A stretch of 64,000 bases of DNA from the NCBI RefSeq assembly GCF_002104795.1, contig NZ_NCXO01000002.1, forward strand, positions 62,001 to 126,000, written 5' to 3'. Numbering within the stretch: the first letter of the stretch is position 1; each line of letters begins with the position of its first letter. Shown here piece by piece: positions 1-8,775 of this stretch. The notes beneath the pieces were generated by a model, which was not told where the DNA came from, searched no databases, and worked only from the letters and a program-made list of their open reading frames with translations. The translations under genes and the position numbers were made by a program. Source of the stretch: Mycolicibacillus koreensis (lineage in GTDB: Bacteria > Actinomycetota > Actinomycetes > Mycobacteriales > Mycobacteriaceae).

Positions 1-1032
1 ATCTCCGGAGACCAGCAGGGTGCCCTCGGCGAGGCCGTAGACCGGGTAGTAGGCCTCGGGACGGAATCCCGCCGGCGCGAACGCCGCGGCGAAATCACGC
101 AGGGTGGCCGGACGCACCGGCTCGGCGCCGCACATCGCGACCGACCACGAGGACAGGTCCAGGGCGGCCCGCTGCTCCGGTGTGGTGAGTTCCACGCACA
201 TGTCGAAGGCGAAGTTGGGTGCGGCGGTGATCGTGGCCCGGTGCCGAGAGATGGCCTCCAGCCAGCGCAGTGGACCCTTGATGAAGGCGGTCGGTGACAT
301 CAGCACCGAACTGCCGCCGACGTAGAGGGTTTCCAGGATCCCCCCGATCAGACCCATATCGTGGAACGGCGGCAGCCAGAACACCCCGACGGCGTGGTCG
401 TCACCGTTCCAGGTCTGCCGGATGGTCTCCAGGTTGTGCATCAGGTTGGCGTGGCTGAGCATCACCCCTTTGGGGGTGCTGGTCGATCCGGAGGTGTACT
501 GCACCATCGCGATCGTGTCGGGGTCCAACGTGGGTGTGTCCCAGCGATCTTCGTCGCCGTCGGACGCATCGGTGACACACCAGTGCAACGCCCGTTCACC
601 GGTCAGCAGCGCATCGACGGTGGGAGCGATCCGCGGGTGCAGCTCCCCGACGGTCAGCGCGAACCGCGGCTCGACGTCGGCGACGATCGACGCCACCCGC
701 GGCACCAGGTGCTCACGCATCGGTGGATGCACCGGAACGGCGATCGCCCCGGCGTACAGACAGCCGAACAGTCCGGCGATGAAATCCAGCCCCGGCGGGC
801 AGAGCACCAGAACCCGTTCCCCGACGGTGCCCTGCTGCTGCAGGTTCGCCGCGATACGCCGGGCCTGAGTGTCCAACTCCCGATAGGTTATTTCGGTGCT
901 GTGTTGTTCCTCACCGTCACGGGAGAACGAAAAAGCCACCCGATCGGGATAACGGGCGGCTTGGCGAAGCAACAGATCCGGCAGCGTGCGGGCGATGGGA
1001 GTGACGGTGACGGGCGCGAATTCGTCTGCCAT
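1..1032 (-). CDS. Fatty-acyl-AMP ligase (FadD/FAAL family), C-terminus cut by the window edge
   Basis: The 344 visible residues are the N-terminal adenylating part of an acyl-CoA/acyl-AMP ligase. The AMP-binding P-loop YTSGSTSTPKGVMLSHANLM lies near residue 180, followed by FWLPPFHDMGLIGG and, near the window edge, YPVYGLAEGTLLVSGD. The HDMGLIGG and YGLAE wording is typical of mycobacterial FAALs, which make acyl-adenylates to prime polyketide synthases. Start is ATG at 1032, preceded by a GAGGGAG ribosome site 5 nt away. It is transcribed divergently from the HTH regulator at 1286. Neither the C-terminal domain nor a partner PKS is in view, so the substrate is unknown; an acyl-CoA synthetase role cannot be excluded. 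Confidence 0.88.
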   Translation of the reverse strand, partial: MADEFAPVTVTPIARTLPDLLLRQAARYPDRVAFSFSRDGEEQHSTEITYRELDTQARRIAANLQQQGTVGERVLVLCPPGLDFIAGLFGCLYAGAIAVPVHPPMREHLVPRVASIVADVEPRFALTVGELHPRIAPTVDALLTGERALHWCVTDASDGDEDRWDTPTLDPDTIAMVQYTSGSTSTPKGVMLSHANLMHNLETIRQTWNGDDHAVGVFWLPPFHDMGLIGGILETLYVGGSSVLMSPTAFIKGPLRWLEAISRHRATITAAPNFAFDMCVELTTPEQRAALDLSSWSVAMCGAEPVRPATLRDFAAAFAPAGFRPEAYYPVYGLAEGTLLVSGD

Positions 1033-1111
1033 CGTTACTCCCTCACCCAGCCACAGTGCTGACTCGTCAGAACAGGAACAGAAACCCTGATTGTGCTGTG
1101 TCACTGCTGAT

Positions 1112-1166
1112 CACGCTGATTTACTCCCGGCGGGCAATTCCGGGAGAAAAGAGCTCGATCAGCGTG
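1112..1166. promoter_or_regulatory. Nested inverted repeat between fadD-like gene and HTH regulator
   Basis: Two inverted repeats are nested here. The outer arms are CACGCTGAT (1112-1120) and ATCAGCGTG (1158-1166); the inner arms are CTCCCGG (1124-1130) and CCGGGAG (1140-1146). It lies 80 nt upstream of the minus-strand ligase start, so it could be a leader hairpin or an operator. An AT-rich stretch (about 1200-1280), unusual for this genome, follows. Function is inference. Confidence 0.45.
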
Positions 1167-1273
1167 GGCTGCGACACGATCACGTTGAGGTAAATGCACC
1201 CCTTCAGTGCTCTTAGAGAAATCTCATATTTAGACTGCTCTGAACGCTCTATTTTGTCAATATTTGTTGGTGT

Positions 1274-1279
1274 TAGATT
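1274..1279 (+). promoter_or_regulatory. -10 element TAGATT, leaderless start
   Basis: TAGATT fits the mycobacterial TANNNT -10 consensus. Its last T is seven nt before 1286, the G of the GTG start codon, so transcription and translation probably start at the same base. A weak -35 (TTGTCA, 1254-1259) lies upstream with a short 14-nt spacer. Confidence 0.6.
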
Positions 1280-1285
1280 GGCTAC

Positions 1286-1939
1286 GTGAACCCGACAGGA
1301 GATGACCTGGCCGGGATCGCCGAGTTGAGCAGCCTTGACGACCCGGTCCGCCGCCGGCTCTACGACTATGTCGCCGCGCGGCCGGCGCCGGTGACGCGCG
1401 ACGGCGCCGCCGCCGCGGTGGGTGTCGGTCGCTCACTGGTCGCCTACCACCTGGACAAGTTGGTCGACGCCAGGATCCTGGCTGTCAGCTACGAACATCG
1501 TTCCGATCGGCGCGGACCGGGGGCGGGGCGCCCGGCGAAGTACTATTCGCTGGCCCGCGAGGAACTGTCGGTCAGCGTGCCGCCCCGCAGCTACGGACTG
1601 TTGGCGGCGCTGCTGGCCGAGGCCGTCGCGGCCGACGGGACCGGCGCGGTCGGCGCTGCGGTCGCCGGTGCGGCCCGCCGCTACGGCAGCGACAACGCGG
1701 CCGGCGGTGATCTGATCGAGGCGCTCGGCGGTTACGGCTATCAACCGGTGCCGGGCGACGACGGAGTGATCACGCTGCGCAACTGTCCGTTTGACCGCAT
1801 CGCCACCGAACACCCGGAATTGGTCTGCGAACTCAACCTGCAGCTGATCCAGGGCATGCTCGAAGCGCTCGGTGAGGACACCGGGTGTGCGACGCTGGCG
1901 CCCGCCACCGGCCGATGCTGCGTCGTCCTGCGTTCCTGA
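1286..1939 (+). CDS. HTH transcriptional regulator with C-terminal cysteine cluster (COG2345/SufR-like)
   Basis: 217 residues. Residues 10-80 form a winged helix: LDDPVRRRLYDYVA, then VGRSLVAYHLDKLVDARIL as recognition region and a GRPAKYYSLA wing. The C-terminal half has an RNCPFD motif followed by C-x13-C-x19-C-x9-CC. An NCPF motif plus spaced cysteines recalls SufR-type regulators that hold an Fe-S cluster, but the spacing here is not the classical SufR one, so a metal or redox sensor is inference. It starts at GTG 1286 directly after a -10 box. It probably controls itself and/or the divergent fatty-acyl-AMP ligase. No downstream cotranscribed gene exists on this strand. Confidence 0.82.
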   Translation: MNPTGDDLAGIAELSSLDDPVRRRLYDYVAARPAPVTRDGAAAAVGVGRSLVAYHLDKLVDARILAVSYEHRSDRRGPGAGRPAKYYSLAREELSVSVPPRSYGLLAALLAEAVAADGTGAVGAAVAGAARRYGSDNAAGGDLIEALGGYGYQPVPGDDGVITLRNCPFDRIATEHPELVCELNLQLIQGMLEALGEDTGCATLAPATGRCCVVLRS

Positions 1940-2048
1940 TCGGTACGACCTGCCGGCCACGGCGGCCGGGCTGTTCTCGGCACCGCAGTGTGCCGGTGGG
2001 CTTACGTCGAACCGTATTTCGCCAAGGCCGTCGACGGATGAGCCGAGT

Positions 2049-2930
2049 TCATTTGCGCGCCACAATGACCGGGGCCGGTGACGTCTGTGCGACCGCTGCG
2101 CTGACCGACCCCAGCAGCATTCCGGTGAACCCGCCCCGGCCATGGCTGCCAACCACCACCAGCTGGGCCGACTCGGCCAACGCGATCAGGTGCGCGGTGG
2201 GCTGGTGAGGTTCGACGACCCGGCGCACCACCACATCGGGGTAGTGCTCCTGCCACCCGGCGAGCCGCTCGGCCAGGGTGAGCTCCGCGTCGGGGCGGAT
2301 GGCCGGCCAATCGAATTCGACGTAGTCGAGAACCTCGGCATCGCTCCAGGCGTGCAGTGCGACCAATTCGACGCCACGGCGTGCCGCCTCCTCGAACGCC
2401 AGCGCCGTGGCGACCTCCGAAACCGGTGAGCCGTCCACGCCGAGCACCACCGGCAGAGCGGACCGTTCGGCCGCCGACGCTGCGTCGGCGTGGATCACCG
2501 CGACCGGACACTGCGCATGATGCAACACCCCGGTGCTGACCGACCCGAGCAGCAACCGGCGCAGCAACCCGGTGCCGCGCCGGCCCACCACCAGCATCAG
2601 CGCGTCGGCGGACACCTGCACCAGGGTGGGCACCGGGGCGGCGAAGAACACCTGGGAGTGGATCTGCGGGCGCGGCCCGCCACCCCGATCGATCTCCGCC
2701 AGCGCCTCGTCGATGACGCGCTGTGCGCCCTGCCGTTGGCGCAGGCTCGGCTCATCGGGCACCGCGGCGACCGGACCGCCGACCGCCAGCAGATTCCACG
2801 GCGGGGTGTCGATGACGTGGACGACGGTCAGCGGCACACCGCGGTCGGCGGCCTCGCCCGCGGCCCAGCGCACCGCCGCGCGTGAGGACGCCGACCCGTC
2901 GAACCCGACCACGATGCCGCCCTGTGTCAC
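2049..2930 (-). CDS. Tandem universal stress protein (UspA family)
   Basis: 293 residues with two Usp domains, about 1-145 and 155-293. Each begins with a GxDGS strand (VVGFDGSASS; VLGVDGSPVS) and ends with the ATP-binding G-2x-G-9x-G-S/T signature (VVGRRGTGLLRRLLLGSVS; VVGSHGRGGFTGMLLGSVS). Both nucleotide sites look intact, as in the ATP-binding mycobacterial tandem Usps such as Rv2623. The GTG start at 2930 has a GAGGAAGG sequence upstream. It lies 51 nt downstream of the P450 gene on the same strand and may share its transcript. Role: cytoplasmic stress/dormancy protein; the exact function is not readable from sequence. Confidence 0.92.
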   Translation of the reverse strand: MTQGGIVVGFDGSASSRAAVRWAAGEAADRGVPLTVVHVIDTPPWNLLAVGGPVAAVPDEPSLRQRQGAQRVIDEALAEIDRGGGPRPQIHSQVFFAAPVPTLVQVSADALMLVVGRRGTGLLRRLLLGSVSTGVLHHAQCPVAVIHADAASAAERSALPVVLGVDGSPVSEVATALAFEEAARRGVELVALHAWSDAEVLDYVEFDWPAIRPDAELTLAERLAGWQEHYPDVVVRRVVEPHQPTAHLIALAESAQLVVVGSHGRGGFTGMLLGSVSAAVAQTSPAPVIVARK

Positions 2931-2981
2931 CGGAGGTGTTCCCTTCCTCGAGGCGCGCCCACCGACGCGCCCGGGTCGACG

Positions 2982-4457
2982 CTACAGCCGGCGCAGCACG
3001 ATCGGCATGCCGTCCATGGGAACGGGCATGCCCCCGTAGTCCCAGTGCGCGCGGTAACCGGGGTGGGCCAACTCCACGCGGTACCGGCGCAACAGCCGGT
3101 GCAGCACCGTCTTGATCTCCATCCGGGCGTAGACCATCCCGATGCACTTGTGGGCGCCACCGCCGAACGGCGCCCACGCATACCGGTGCTTCTTGTGCTC
3201 CTCGCGCGGCGGCAGGAACCGGTCGGGGTCGAACCGCTCGGGATCGCGGTAGAGCTCGGGCAGCCGGTGATTCATCCCCGGCCAGGTCATCACCAGGGTG
3301 CCGGCCGGCAGGTAATGGCCGAGAAGATCGGTGTCGCGCACGGTCTCTCGGGCATTCAGCGGCAGCGGGGTGACCAGCCGCAGCGACTCGTTCATCACCA
3401 GGTCCAGCGTCGTCAGACTCTCCAATGCGTCCATGTCCAGGGGGCCGTCGCCGAGCTGCGCGGACTCCGAACGGGCCCGCTCCTGCCAGTGCGGATGGGC
3501 AGCCAAGTGGTAGGTCATGGTGCTCAACGTCGACGTGGTGGTGTCATGGGCGGCCATCATGAGAAAGATCATGTGGTTGACGATGTCGCGGTCGCTGAAG
3601 GTGTTGCCGTCCTCGTCGGCGGCGCGGCAGAGCACCGAGACCATGTCGGTGCCGTCGGTGCCGCGCCGTTCGGCGACACGCTGGGTGAAGTAGTCCTCCA
3701 ACACCCGCCGCCCCCGCAGCCCGCGCCACCATTTGAACGGCGGCACGCTGGTGCGGATGATCGCGCCGCCGGCGCGCGTGGTCTGTTCGAACGCGTGGTT
3801 CACCGCGTTGACGAGCTTGCGATCACCGCGCAGGTCCTGGCCCATGAACACCACCGACGCCACATCGAGGGTGAGTTCCTTGACGGCCGGGTAGAACAGG
3901 AACCGCGGATCATCGGTGGGCCAATCGCTGACCAGTGCGCTGGCCACCCGGTCCATCTCGGTCACATACCCCGCGATCCGGGGCCGGGTGAACGCCTCCT
4001 GCATGATCCGCTTGTGGTGCAGGTGCTCATCGAAGTCGAGCAGCAGCAGCCCGCGCGGAAAGAACGGGCCGATGACCTTGACCCACCCCGAGGTCGAGTA
4101 GTCCTTCTGCTTGTTGGCGAAAATGGTCTGGGTGGCGTCGGGGCCGGTGGCGACGACGGAGGGCAGCACCGGGGAGTCGGCGAAGAACACCGGGCCGTGG
4201 GTGCGGTACAGATGCATTGGGTAATCCGGTCCCTGGCGGACGGCTTCGATGGTGTGGCCGATGATCGGCAACCCGCCGTCGCCGACCACCGGACGCAACC
4301 CGCTGCCCGGCGGGGGTTCGGCGAGCACCCTGCGCTTCCACTCCCGGTCGACCAGGCGCTTTTCCAACGCTCCCATTCCGGGGATGGTGTTCACCGTCGG
4401 CGTCACCCGCCGCCTGACCCGGTCCACGAGGTAGTGCGGGGTGCTGACGGTGGTCAT
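2982..4457 (-). CDS. Cytochrome P450, CYP136-like
   Basis: 491 residues, a full-length P450 haem monooxygenase. It shows the I-helix oxygen-binding segment MMAAHDTTTSTLSTM, the K-helix ExxR (NESLR), the PERFDPDRF region and the haem-ligand loop FGGGAHKCIGM. The N-terminal block (AEPPPGSGLRPVVGDGGLPI) and the C-terminal PMDGMPIVLR closely match my memory of M. tuberculosis CYP136 (Rv3059, 492 aa). Start is ATG at 4457 because a GGGAGG ribosome site sits just upstream; 19 more in-frame codons exist but lack a site. It needs ferredoxin and reductase partners, not seen nearby. CYP136 substrates are, to my knowledge, not firmly established. Confidence 0.92.
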   Translation of the reverse strand: MTTVSTPHYLVDRVRRRVTPTVNTIPGMGALEKRLVDREWKRRVLAEPPPGSGLRPVVGDGGLPIIGHTIEAVRQGPDYPMHLYRTHGPVFFADSPVLPSVVATGPDATQTIFANKQKDYSTSGWVKVIGPFFPRGLLLLDFDEHLHHKRIMQEAFTRPRIAGYVTEMDRVASALVSDWPTDDPRFLFYPAVKELTLDVASVVFMGQDLRGDRKLVNAVNHAFEQTTRAGGAIIRTSVPPFKWWRGLRGRRVLEDYFTQRVAERRGTDGTDMVSVLCRAADEDGNTFSDRDIVNHMIFLMMAAHDTTTSTLSTMTYHLAAHPHWQERARSESAQLGDGPLDMDALESLTTLDLVMNESLRLVTPLPLNARETVRDTDLLGHYLPAGTLVMTWPGMNHRLPELYRDPERFDPDRFLPPREEHKKHRYAWAPFGGGAHKCIGMVYARMEIKTVLHRLLRRYRVELAHPGYRAHWDYGGMPVPMDGMPIVLRRL

Positions 4458-4567
4458 GACGCCTCCCTCACCGTGACGCGGCACCGCGACACGCGATTGT
4501 GAACTGCGACACACTCATGGTCGGGTGGGAGTTGACAGATGTCAAGGATGCTCGGGCCGGGCGCGGC

Positions 4568-6172
4568 TCAGTTGTAGGCGGTGCTGCCCTCGACCGGCCG
4601 GGTGGTGCTGACGATCTTGGCGACACAGTGGTCACGGTCGAAACCCTGCTGGCGACACCACATCAGCGCCCCGGCCGAATCCGGGAACGTCACCCCGGCC
4701 ACGGTCACCCAGTAATCCGGGGCGGAGAACGTCGACCAGTCGCCCGACCACAACAGCCGTGCCCCCGGGTAGCGCTGGCGCAGCATCAGGTGCTCCCGCA
4801 GGGTCATGGTGTCGTCCCACACCACGCCGTCGTCGACGACGCCGGGCCGTTTGGAGCTCAGCTGCGGCACCCACCGGTCGGTGATCATGACGCGCACGTA
4901 CGGAAGGTCCGATTCGGCGACGTAGCGCAGCCGGTCGCCGCTTGTCTCCGGTGCGGTCCCGACCAGCGGGGGAGCCGCGGTGGCCGGCGGCGGCGCGGCG
5001 GCGGTGATCGTCGTGGTCGAGGTGACCGGCCGCTGCTGGGCGGTGGTGGTTGTCGGGCTCGGGGTCGGACGGGTCGGGCTCGGGTAGGGCGGTGTCGGCT
5101 GCGCGACCAGCGACCGGGGGGCCTCGGCGGGCCCGCCGGGATCACGGTTGATCATCAACCCGATGATCACCCCCATCGCGCCGAGCAGCAGCGCGGCGGC
5201 CAACCCCACCGCGACCGGCAGGATCCACCGCCCGGGCCGGTCGGTGCTCACCGCGGACGTGGCGGCCACCGTCGCCGCGGTCGACGCCGGTGCGCCCGGG
5301 GCGGCGGCCAGCAGCGTATCGGCCTGGGTGAAGCCGGTCGCGGTCCCGGCGAGGGCGCGCTGGGCGGCCCGACCCAGTGCTGCGGCGCTGCCGTAACGGT
5401 CGTCGGGTTCTTTGGCCATGCCGCGGGCCACCACGACGTCGAGGGCGGCGGGCACCGCCGGGTTGAGCTCACTGGGACGCGGCGGCACACCGCGCAGATG
5501 CCCGGCCATCACCGACTCCAGACTGGTCCCGGGAAACGGCGCCACACCGGTCAGTGCCTCGTGCAGCACGCACGCCAACGCGTAGATGTCGGCCGCCGGT
5601 GTGGTCGGAGCATCGGAGAACCGTTCCGGGCTCATGTAGGCGATGCTGCCGATCTGGGTTCCGGTCACCGTCAACCGGGTGTCGTCTTTGCCTTCGGCCA
5701 GCCCGAAATCCACCAGGTAGGCGAAGTCGGACGCGGTGACGATGATGTTCTGCGGTTTGACGTCGCGGTGCACCACACCCTCGGTGTGGGCGGCGTCGAG
5801 CGCCTCGGCGACCTGACCGACCAGGGCGACCGCGCGATCCGGGGACAGCGGCCCGGCGGCGATCAGCTCGTGCAGGGTGTGGCCGTGCACGAGCCGCATG
5901 TCGATGTAGAGCCGGCCGTCGGTCTCGCCCCAGTCGTGGATCGGGATGATGTGCGGCTCCTGCAGGATCGCGGCGGCATGCGACTCGCGCTGAAACCGGG
6001 TGCGGAACCGGTCATCTCCGGAGAACTGTTCGGCGAGGATCTTCAGCGCGACGGTGCGGTGCTTCTCGGTGTCTTCGGCCTCCCACACCTGGCCCATCCC
6101 GCCCTCACCGAGCAACTCCATGAGCCGGTATTTACCGAACGTGCGGCCACCCTGCGTCTTTGCCGTCGCCAC
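4568..6172 (-). CDS. Transmembrane serine/threonine protein kinase (Pkn family)
   Basis: 534 residues. The Hanks-type kinase domain is residues 15-280: Gly loop GEGGMGQVWEAED, Lys44 (VALKIL), catalytic VHRDVKPQNI, DFGLAEG for DFG, and MSPERF at the P+1 loop. A Thr/Pro-rich segment surrounds one membrane helix (WILPVAVGLAAALLLGAMGV, near residue 315). The outer ~120 residues contain YWVTVAGVTF and WCRQQGFDRDHC, a small secreted domain found after some mycobacterial kinases and probably a sensor. GTG at 6172 is chosen because AAGGAG lies 6 nt upstream; the longer ATG form (6217) has no such site. A substrate cannot be assigned. It sits between a methyltransferase and CYP136 on the same strand. 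Confidence 0.93.
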   Translation of the reverse strand: MATAKTQGGRTFGKYRLMELLGEGGMGQVWEAEDTEKHRTVALKILAEQFSGDDRFRTRFQRESHAAAILQEPHIIPIHDWGETDGRLYIDMRLVHGHTLHELIAAGPLSPDRAVALVGQVAEALDAAHTEGVVHRDVKPQNIIVTASDFAYLVDFGLAEGKDDTRLTVTGTQIGSIAYMSPERFSDAPTTPAADIYALACVLHEALTGVAPFPGTSLESVMAGHLRGVPPRPSELNPAVPAALDVVVARGMAKEPDDRYGSAAALGRAAQRALAGTATGFTQADTLLAAAPGAPASTAATVAATSAVSTDRPGRWILPVAVGLAAALLLGAMGVIIGLMINRDPGGPAEAPRSLVAQPTPPYPSPTRPTPSPTTTTAQQRPVTSTTTITAAAPPPATAAPPLVGTAPETSGDRLRYVAESDLPYVRVMITDRWVPQLSSKRPGVVDDGVVWDDTMTLREHLMLRQRYPGARLLWSGDWSTFSAPDYWVTVAGVTFPDSAGALMWCRQQGFDRDHCVAKIVSTTRPVEGSTAYN

Positions 6173-6269
6173 CTGCGTCTCCTTCGACAACCGCAGTATG
6201 CACCGCGGCACCGACAACCGCGCCGGGATAGCGGAAGCCTGCGGGGCGGCGCGTGCCGGGAGGCCGGGT

Positions 6270-6899
6270 TCAGCCGACGCGGCGCAGCACGATCACGTTG
6301 TCGGTGAGGGTGGCCGGGTCCCCGGCGGGGCTCACCGCGTCACGGACGCGGGCCTCGGCGCGCACCCGCTGCCAGCGCGCATTGTCCAACGCCAACGCGG
6401 CCAGCACCTCATCGACGGTGTCGAAGTGATGCTCGTGGTGATCCGGCGCCCAGGAGGGGGCGGCGGCGTGATCGACGATCAGCAACACCCCGCCGTCGGC
6501 GACAGCACCGGCGGCACGACCCAGGATCGCGGCGCGGTCCAGCTCCACCGGCGCGTGCAGAAACTGCGCCGACACCAGATCGAAGGTCCCCTCGGGAAAA
6601 CTCTGAGACAGATCGTGGCGCTCAAAACGGATGCGTGATGCCATGTTTCGTTCTTCGGCGAAAGCCTGGGCACGCTGCAGCGCGGTCGCGGAAATGTCGA
6701 CGGCCACCACCTGCCAGCCCTGCTCGGCGAGCCACACCGCATCCGCGCCTTCACCGCAACCCAAATCCAGCGCGCGGCCCGGCGTCAGCTCAGCCGCCTC
6801 GGCGACGAGCTGAGCGTTTGCGCGGCCACTCCACGTGCGTTCCGTCTCGCCGTAGAACTGTTCCCAGAACGCGCGCGGCTCCTCGGTCGGTTCGCTCAC
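6270..6899 (-). CDS. Class I SAM-dependent methyltransferase
   Basis: 209 residues. SAM-binding motif I is ALDLGCGEGADAVWLA (about residues 42-57), followed by the acidic strand-2 end VVAVDIS, then HDLSQSFPEGTFDLVSAQFLHAP (motifs II/III, split by variable residues). It resembles the small tellurite-resistance/thiopurine-type methyltransferases, but the substrate is not identifiable. The ATG at 6899 has GGAGG 5 nt upstream. It is divergent from the SDR gene at 6988. Confidence 0.82.
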   Translation of the reverse strand: MSEPTEEPRAFWEQFYGETERTWSGRANAQLVAEAAELTPGRALDLGCGEGADAVWLAEQGWQVVAVDISATALQRAQAFAEERNMASRIRFERHDLSQSFPEGTFDLVSAQFLHAPVELDRAAILGRAAGAVADGGVLLIVDHAAAPSWAPDHHEHHFDTVDEVLAALALDNARWQRVRAEARVRDAVSPAGDPATLTDNVIVLRRVG

Positions 6900-6975
6900 A
6901 TCCCCACCTCCAGATCGCGTCGGATACGGGCACCGGCGCGCCGGTGTCGACTGGCAGCGACCGCGCCGAGCCGCC

Positions 6976-6981
6976 TATCGT
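6976..6981 (+). promoter_or_regulatory. -10 element TATCGT, leaderless start of SDR gene
   Basis: TATCGT ends seven nt before the A of ATG 6988, and no ribosome site is present, so the SDR mRNA is probably leaderless. The same hexamer serves as the proposed -10 for rpoB and rpsL. Confidence 0.55.
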
Positions 6982-6987
6982 TCCTTC

Positions 6988-7827
6988 ATGGCCGGCTCAA
7001 GCAAACCACGCGAGCGGGCGCTGGTCACCGGCGCTTCCTCGGGCATCGGCGCGGCGTTCGCCGAAGAACTCGCCGAGCGCGGACACGACCTGGTGTTGGT
7101 GGCGCGTCGCGCCGATCGCCTCGAGGGTCTCGCCGGGCGCCTCGCCGAGACCCACGCCATCGAGGCCGAGGTGCTCGTCGCCGACCTCTCGGTGCCCACC
7201 GAGACCGCCGCCGTTGCCGCCCGGTTCGGCGCCGGCGACATCGGCTTGCTGATCAACAACGCCGGCATCAGCGGGTTCGGCCCGTTCGATCAGACCGGCC
7301 CGGCGCTGCTGGCCCGCGTCGTCGAGGTCAACGTGTCCGCACCGACCGCGCTGGCCCGGGCCGCGGTTCCGGCGATGCTGGGACGCGGCGGCGGGGCGAT
7401 CATCAACGTCGCGTCGGTGCTGGCGTTCTCCGGTGGGGTGCCGCCGGCGGCGCCGATGCCGCACCGAGCGGTCTATGCGGCCACCAAGGGCTACATCGTG
7501 ACCTTGAGCCGGGTGCTGGCCGCCGAGCTGGCCGACACCACCGTGCGGGTGCAGGCGCTGTGCCCGGGGCTGACCGCCACCGAATTCCACCTCAGCGACG
7601 GCAGCACCCCGGTGCCCGGTGCCCGGGAACAGGTGCACGACGACGGCGGCATGCCGGCCGGCGACGTGGTGACCGCCTCGCTGCTCGCCTTGGAGCGGGG
7701 GGAGACGGTCTGCATTCCGGGGCTGGCGAACCCCACCGCGCTCGACGATCTGGCCAGCGCGGAGGCGGTCATCCGCACCGCCGCCGGCGCTGGGCTCGCC
7801 GAGCGCTACCGGCGCAATCGCGGTTAA
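6988..7827 (+). CDS. Short-chain dehydrogenase/reductase
   Basis: 279 residues with a classical SDR Rossmann fold. The cofactor motif is TGASSGIGAAF (residues 10-20), an NNAG motif (INNAGISG) follows near residue 90, and the active site is NVASVLAFSGG with Ser, then YAATKGY with the catalytic Tyr and Lys. The basic residues after strand 2 (VARRADR) suggest NADP(H). The substrate is unknown. The gene converges on the NYN gene with a 4-nt overlap at 7824-7827. Confidence 0.87.
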   Translation: MAGSSKPRERALVTGASSGIGAAFAEELAERGHDLVLVARRADRLEGLAGRLAETHAIEAEVLVADLSVPTETAAVAARFGAGDIGLLINNAGISGFGPFDQTGPALLARVVEVNVSAPTALARAAVPAMLGRGGGAIINVASVLAFSGGVPPAAPMPHRAVYAATKGYIVTLSRVLAAELADTTVRVQALCPGLTATEFHLSDGSTPVPGAREQVHDDGGMPAGDVVTASLLALERGETVCIPGLANPTALDDLASAEAVIRTAAGAGLAERYRRNRG

Positions 7828-8705
7828 CCGCGCAACCGCACCATCCGGGTGGTGGAACTCTCGTCGAGTTCCACCAGCTTGGAGCGGGAACGCAGGAAAT
7901 CGCTGAACGATTTGAACCCCAGCGACTTCTCACTGAACGACGGGTCCATCCGCTTCATCTGCGCTTTGACCGCCGAGTTGTGCAACCAGTCGACGTCGTC
8001 CTTCTCCGAGCCGATCTGCAGCGCCCGGGTCAACAGCCGGGTGGCGTCCTCCTGCGGATCGGGACCGGCGTCCTCGGGTTCCAGATCCGCCTCGCCGTCG
8101 GCGTCCTCGGCGTCCTCGGCATCCTTGTCGGTGGCCTTGTCCACCGGGGCCAGCGGCGGCACCCCGGGCACCGCGTCGTAGCTGACGAAGTCGTCGCAGG
8201 CCGCAGCCAGTGCACGGCTGGTCGCCCCGGCCACCCCGATGCCGACCACATAGCGGCCCAACCGTTTACACCGCTGCGCCAAGGGGATGTAGTCGGAGTC
8301 GCCGGCCACGATCACCACATGGGTCAGATCCGGCAGCCGGAACATGTCCTCGACGGCGTCGACCGCCAGCCGGATGTCGGCGGCGTTCTTGCCGTAGGCG
8401 GCGGCCGGGAACAGCTGCACCAGATCGACCGCGCGCCCCACCAGCTGGTGGCGGTAGCCGACGTTGACCTCCGCCGACCAGTCCGCGTAGGCGCGGGTGA
8501 GCACCAGGGTGCCGAACGAGGAGGCGTAGTCGATGATCGCGCCGACGTCGATGGTGGCCCGCGCCAGCCGCTCGGTGAACTTGTCCAGGCCCTTGGCCCG
8601 GTCACGCTGAAACGAGTTGCGTCCGTTGACCTGGTCGTAGCGGGAGATCACGATGTTGTCGAAGTCGAGGTAGACCGCCACCCGGGTGTCGCCGGTTTCC
8701 GTCAT
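7824..8705 (-). CDS. NYN-domain (PIN-like) putative RNase with C-terminal LOTUS/OST-HTH-like domain
   Basis: 293 residues. The N-terminal ~160 residues are a NYN domain (DUF88/LabA type): AVYLDFDNIVISR supplies the first acidic metal ligand, ADIRLAVD the middle one, and VVIVAGDSDYIPLAQ the third. An acidic linker (KDAEDAEDADGEADLEPED) leads to about 75 C-terminal residues (LLTRALQIG...SLGFKSFSDFLRS) that look like an OST-HTH/LOTUS RNA-binding module. The expected activity is metal-dependent RNA cleavage in the cytoplasm; this is family-based and not shown here. The gene lies 70 nt upstream of the recD end, on the same strand, and is not obviously part of the recombination operon. Confidence 0.85.
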   Translation of the reverse strand: MTETGDTRVAVYLDFDNIVISRYDQVNGRNSFQRDRAKGLDKFTERLARATIDVGAIIDYASSFGTLVLTRAYADWSAEVNVGYRHQLVGRAVDLVQLFPAAAYGKNAADIRLAVDAVEDMFRLPDLTHVVIVAGDSDYIPLAQRCKRLGRYVVGIGVAGATSRALAAACDDFVSYDAVPGVPPLAPVDKATDKDAEDAEDADGEADLEPEDAGPDPQEDATRLLTRALQIGSEKDDVDWLHNSAVKAQMKRMDPSFSEKSLGFKSFSDFLRSRSKLVELDESSTTRMVRLRG

Positions 8706-8775
8706 GGCACCAGTGTGGTCTATCGGCCCGGGGGTGGCGAAAAGAGCCCCCGACTCGACCCGGTGGCGCGGCGGC

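Noticed and set aside
1..1062. Plus-strand frames at 104-325, 361-1062 and 422-868
   Set aside because: They lie opposite the ligase, whose minus-strand translation contains clear AMP-binding motifs.
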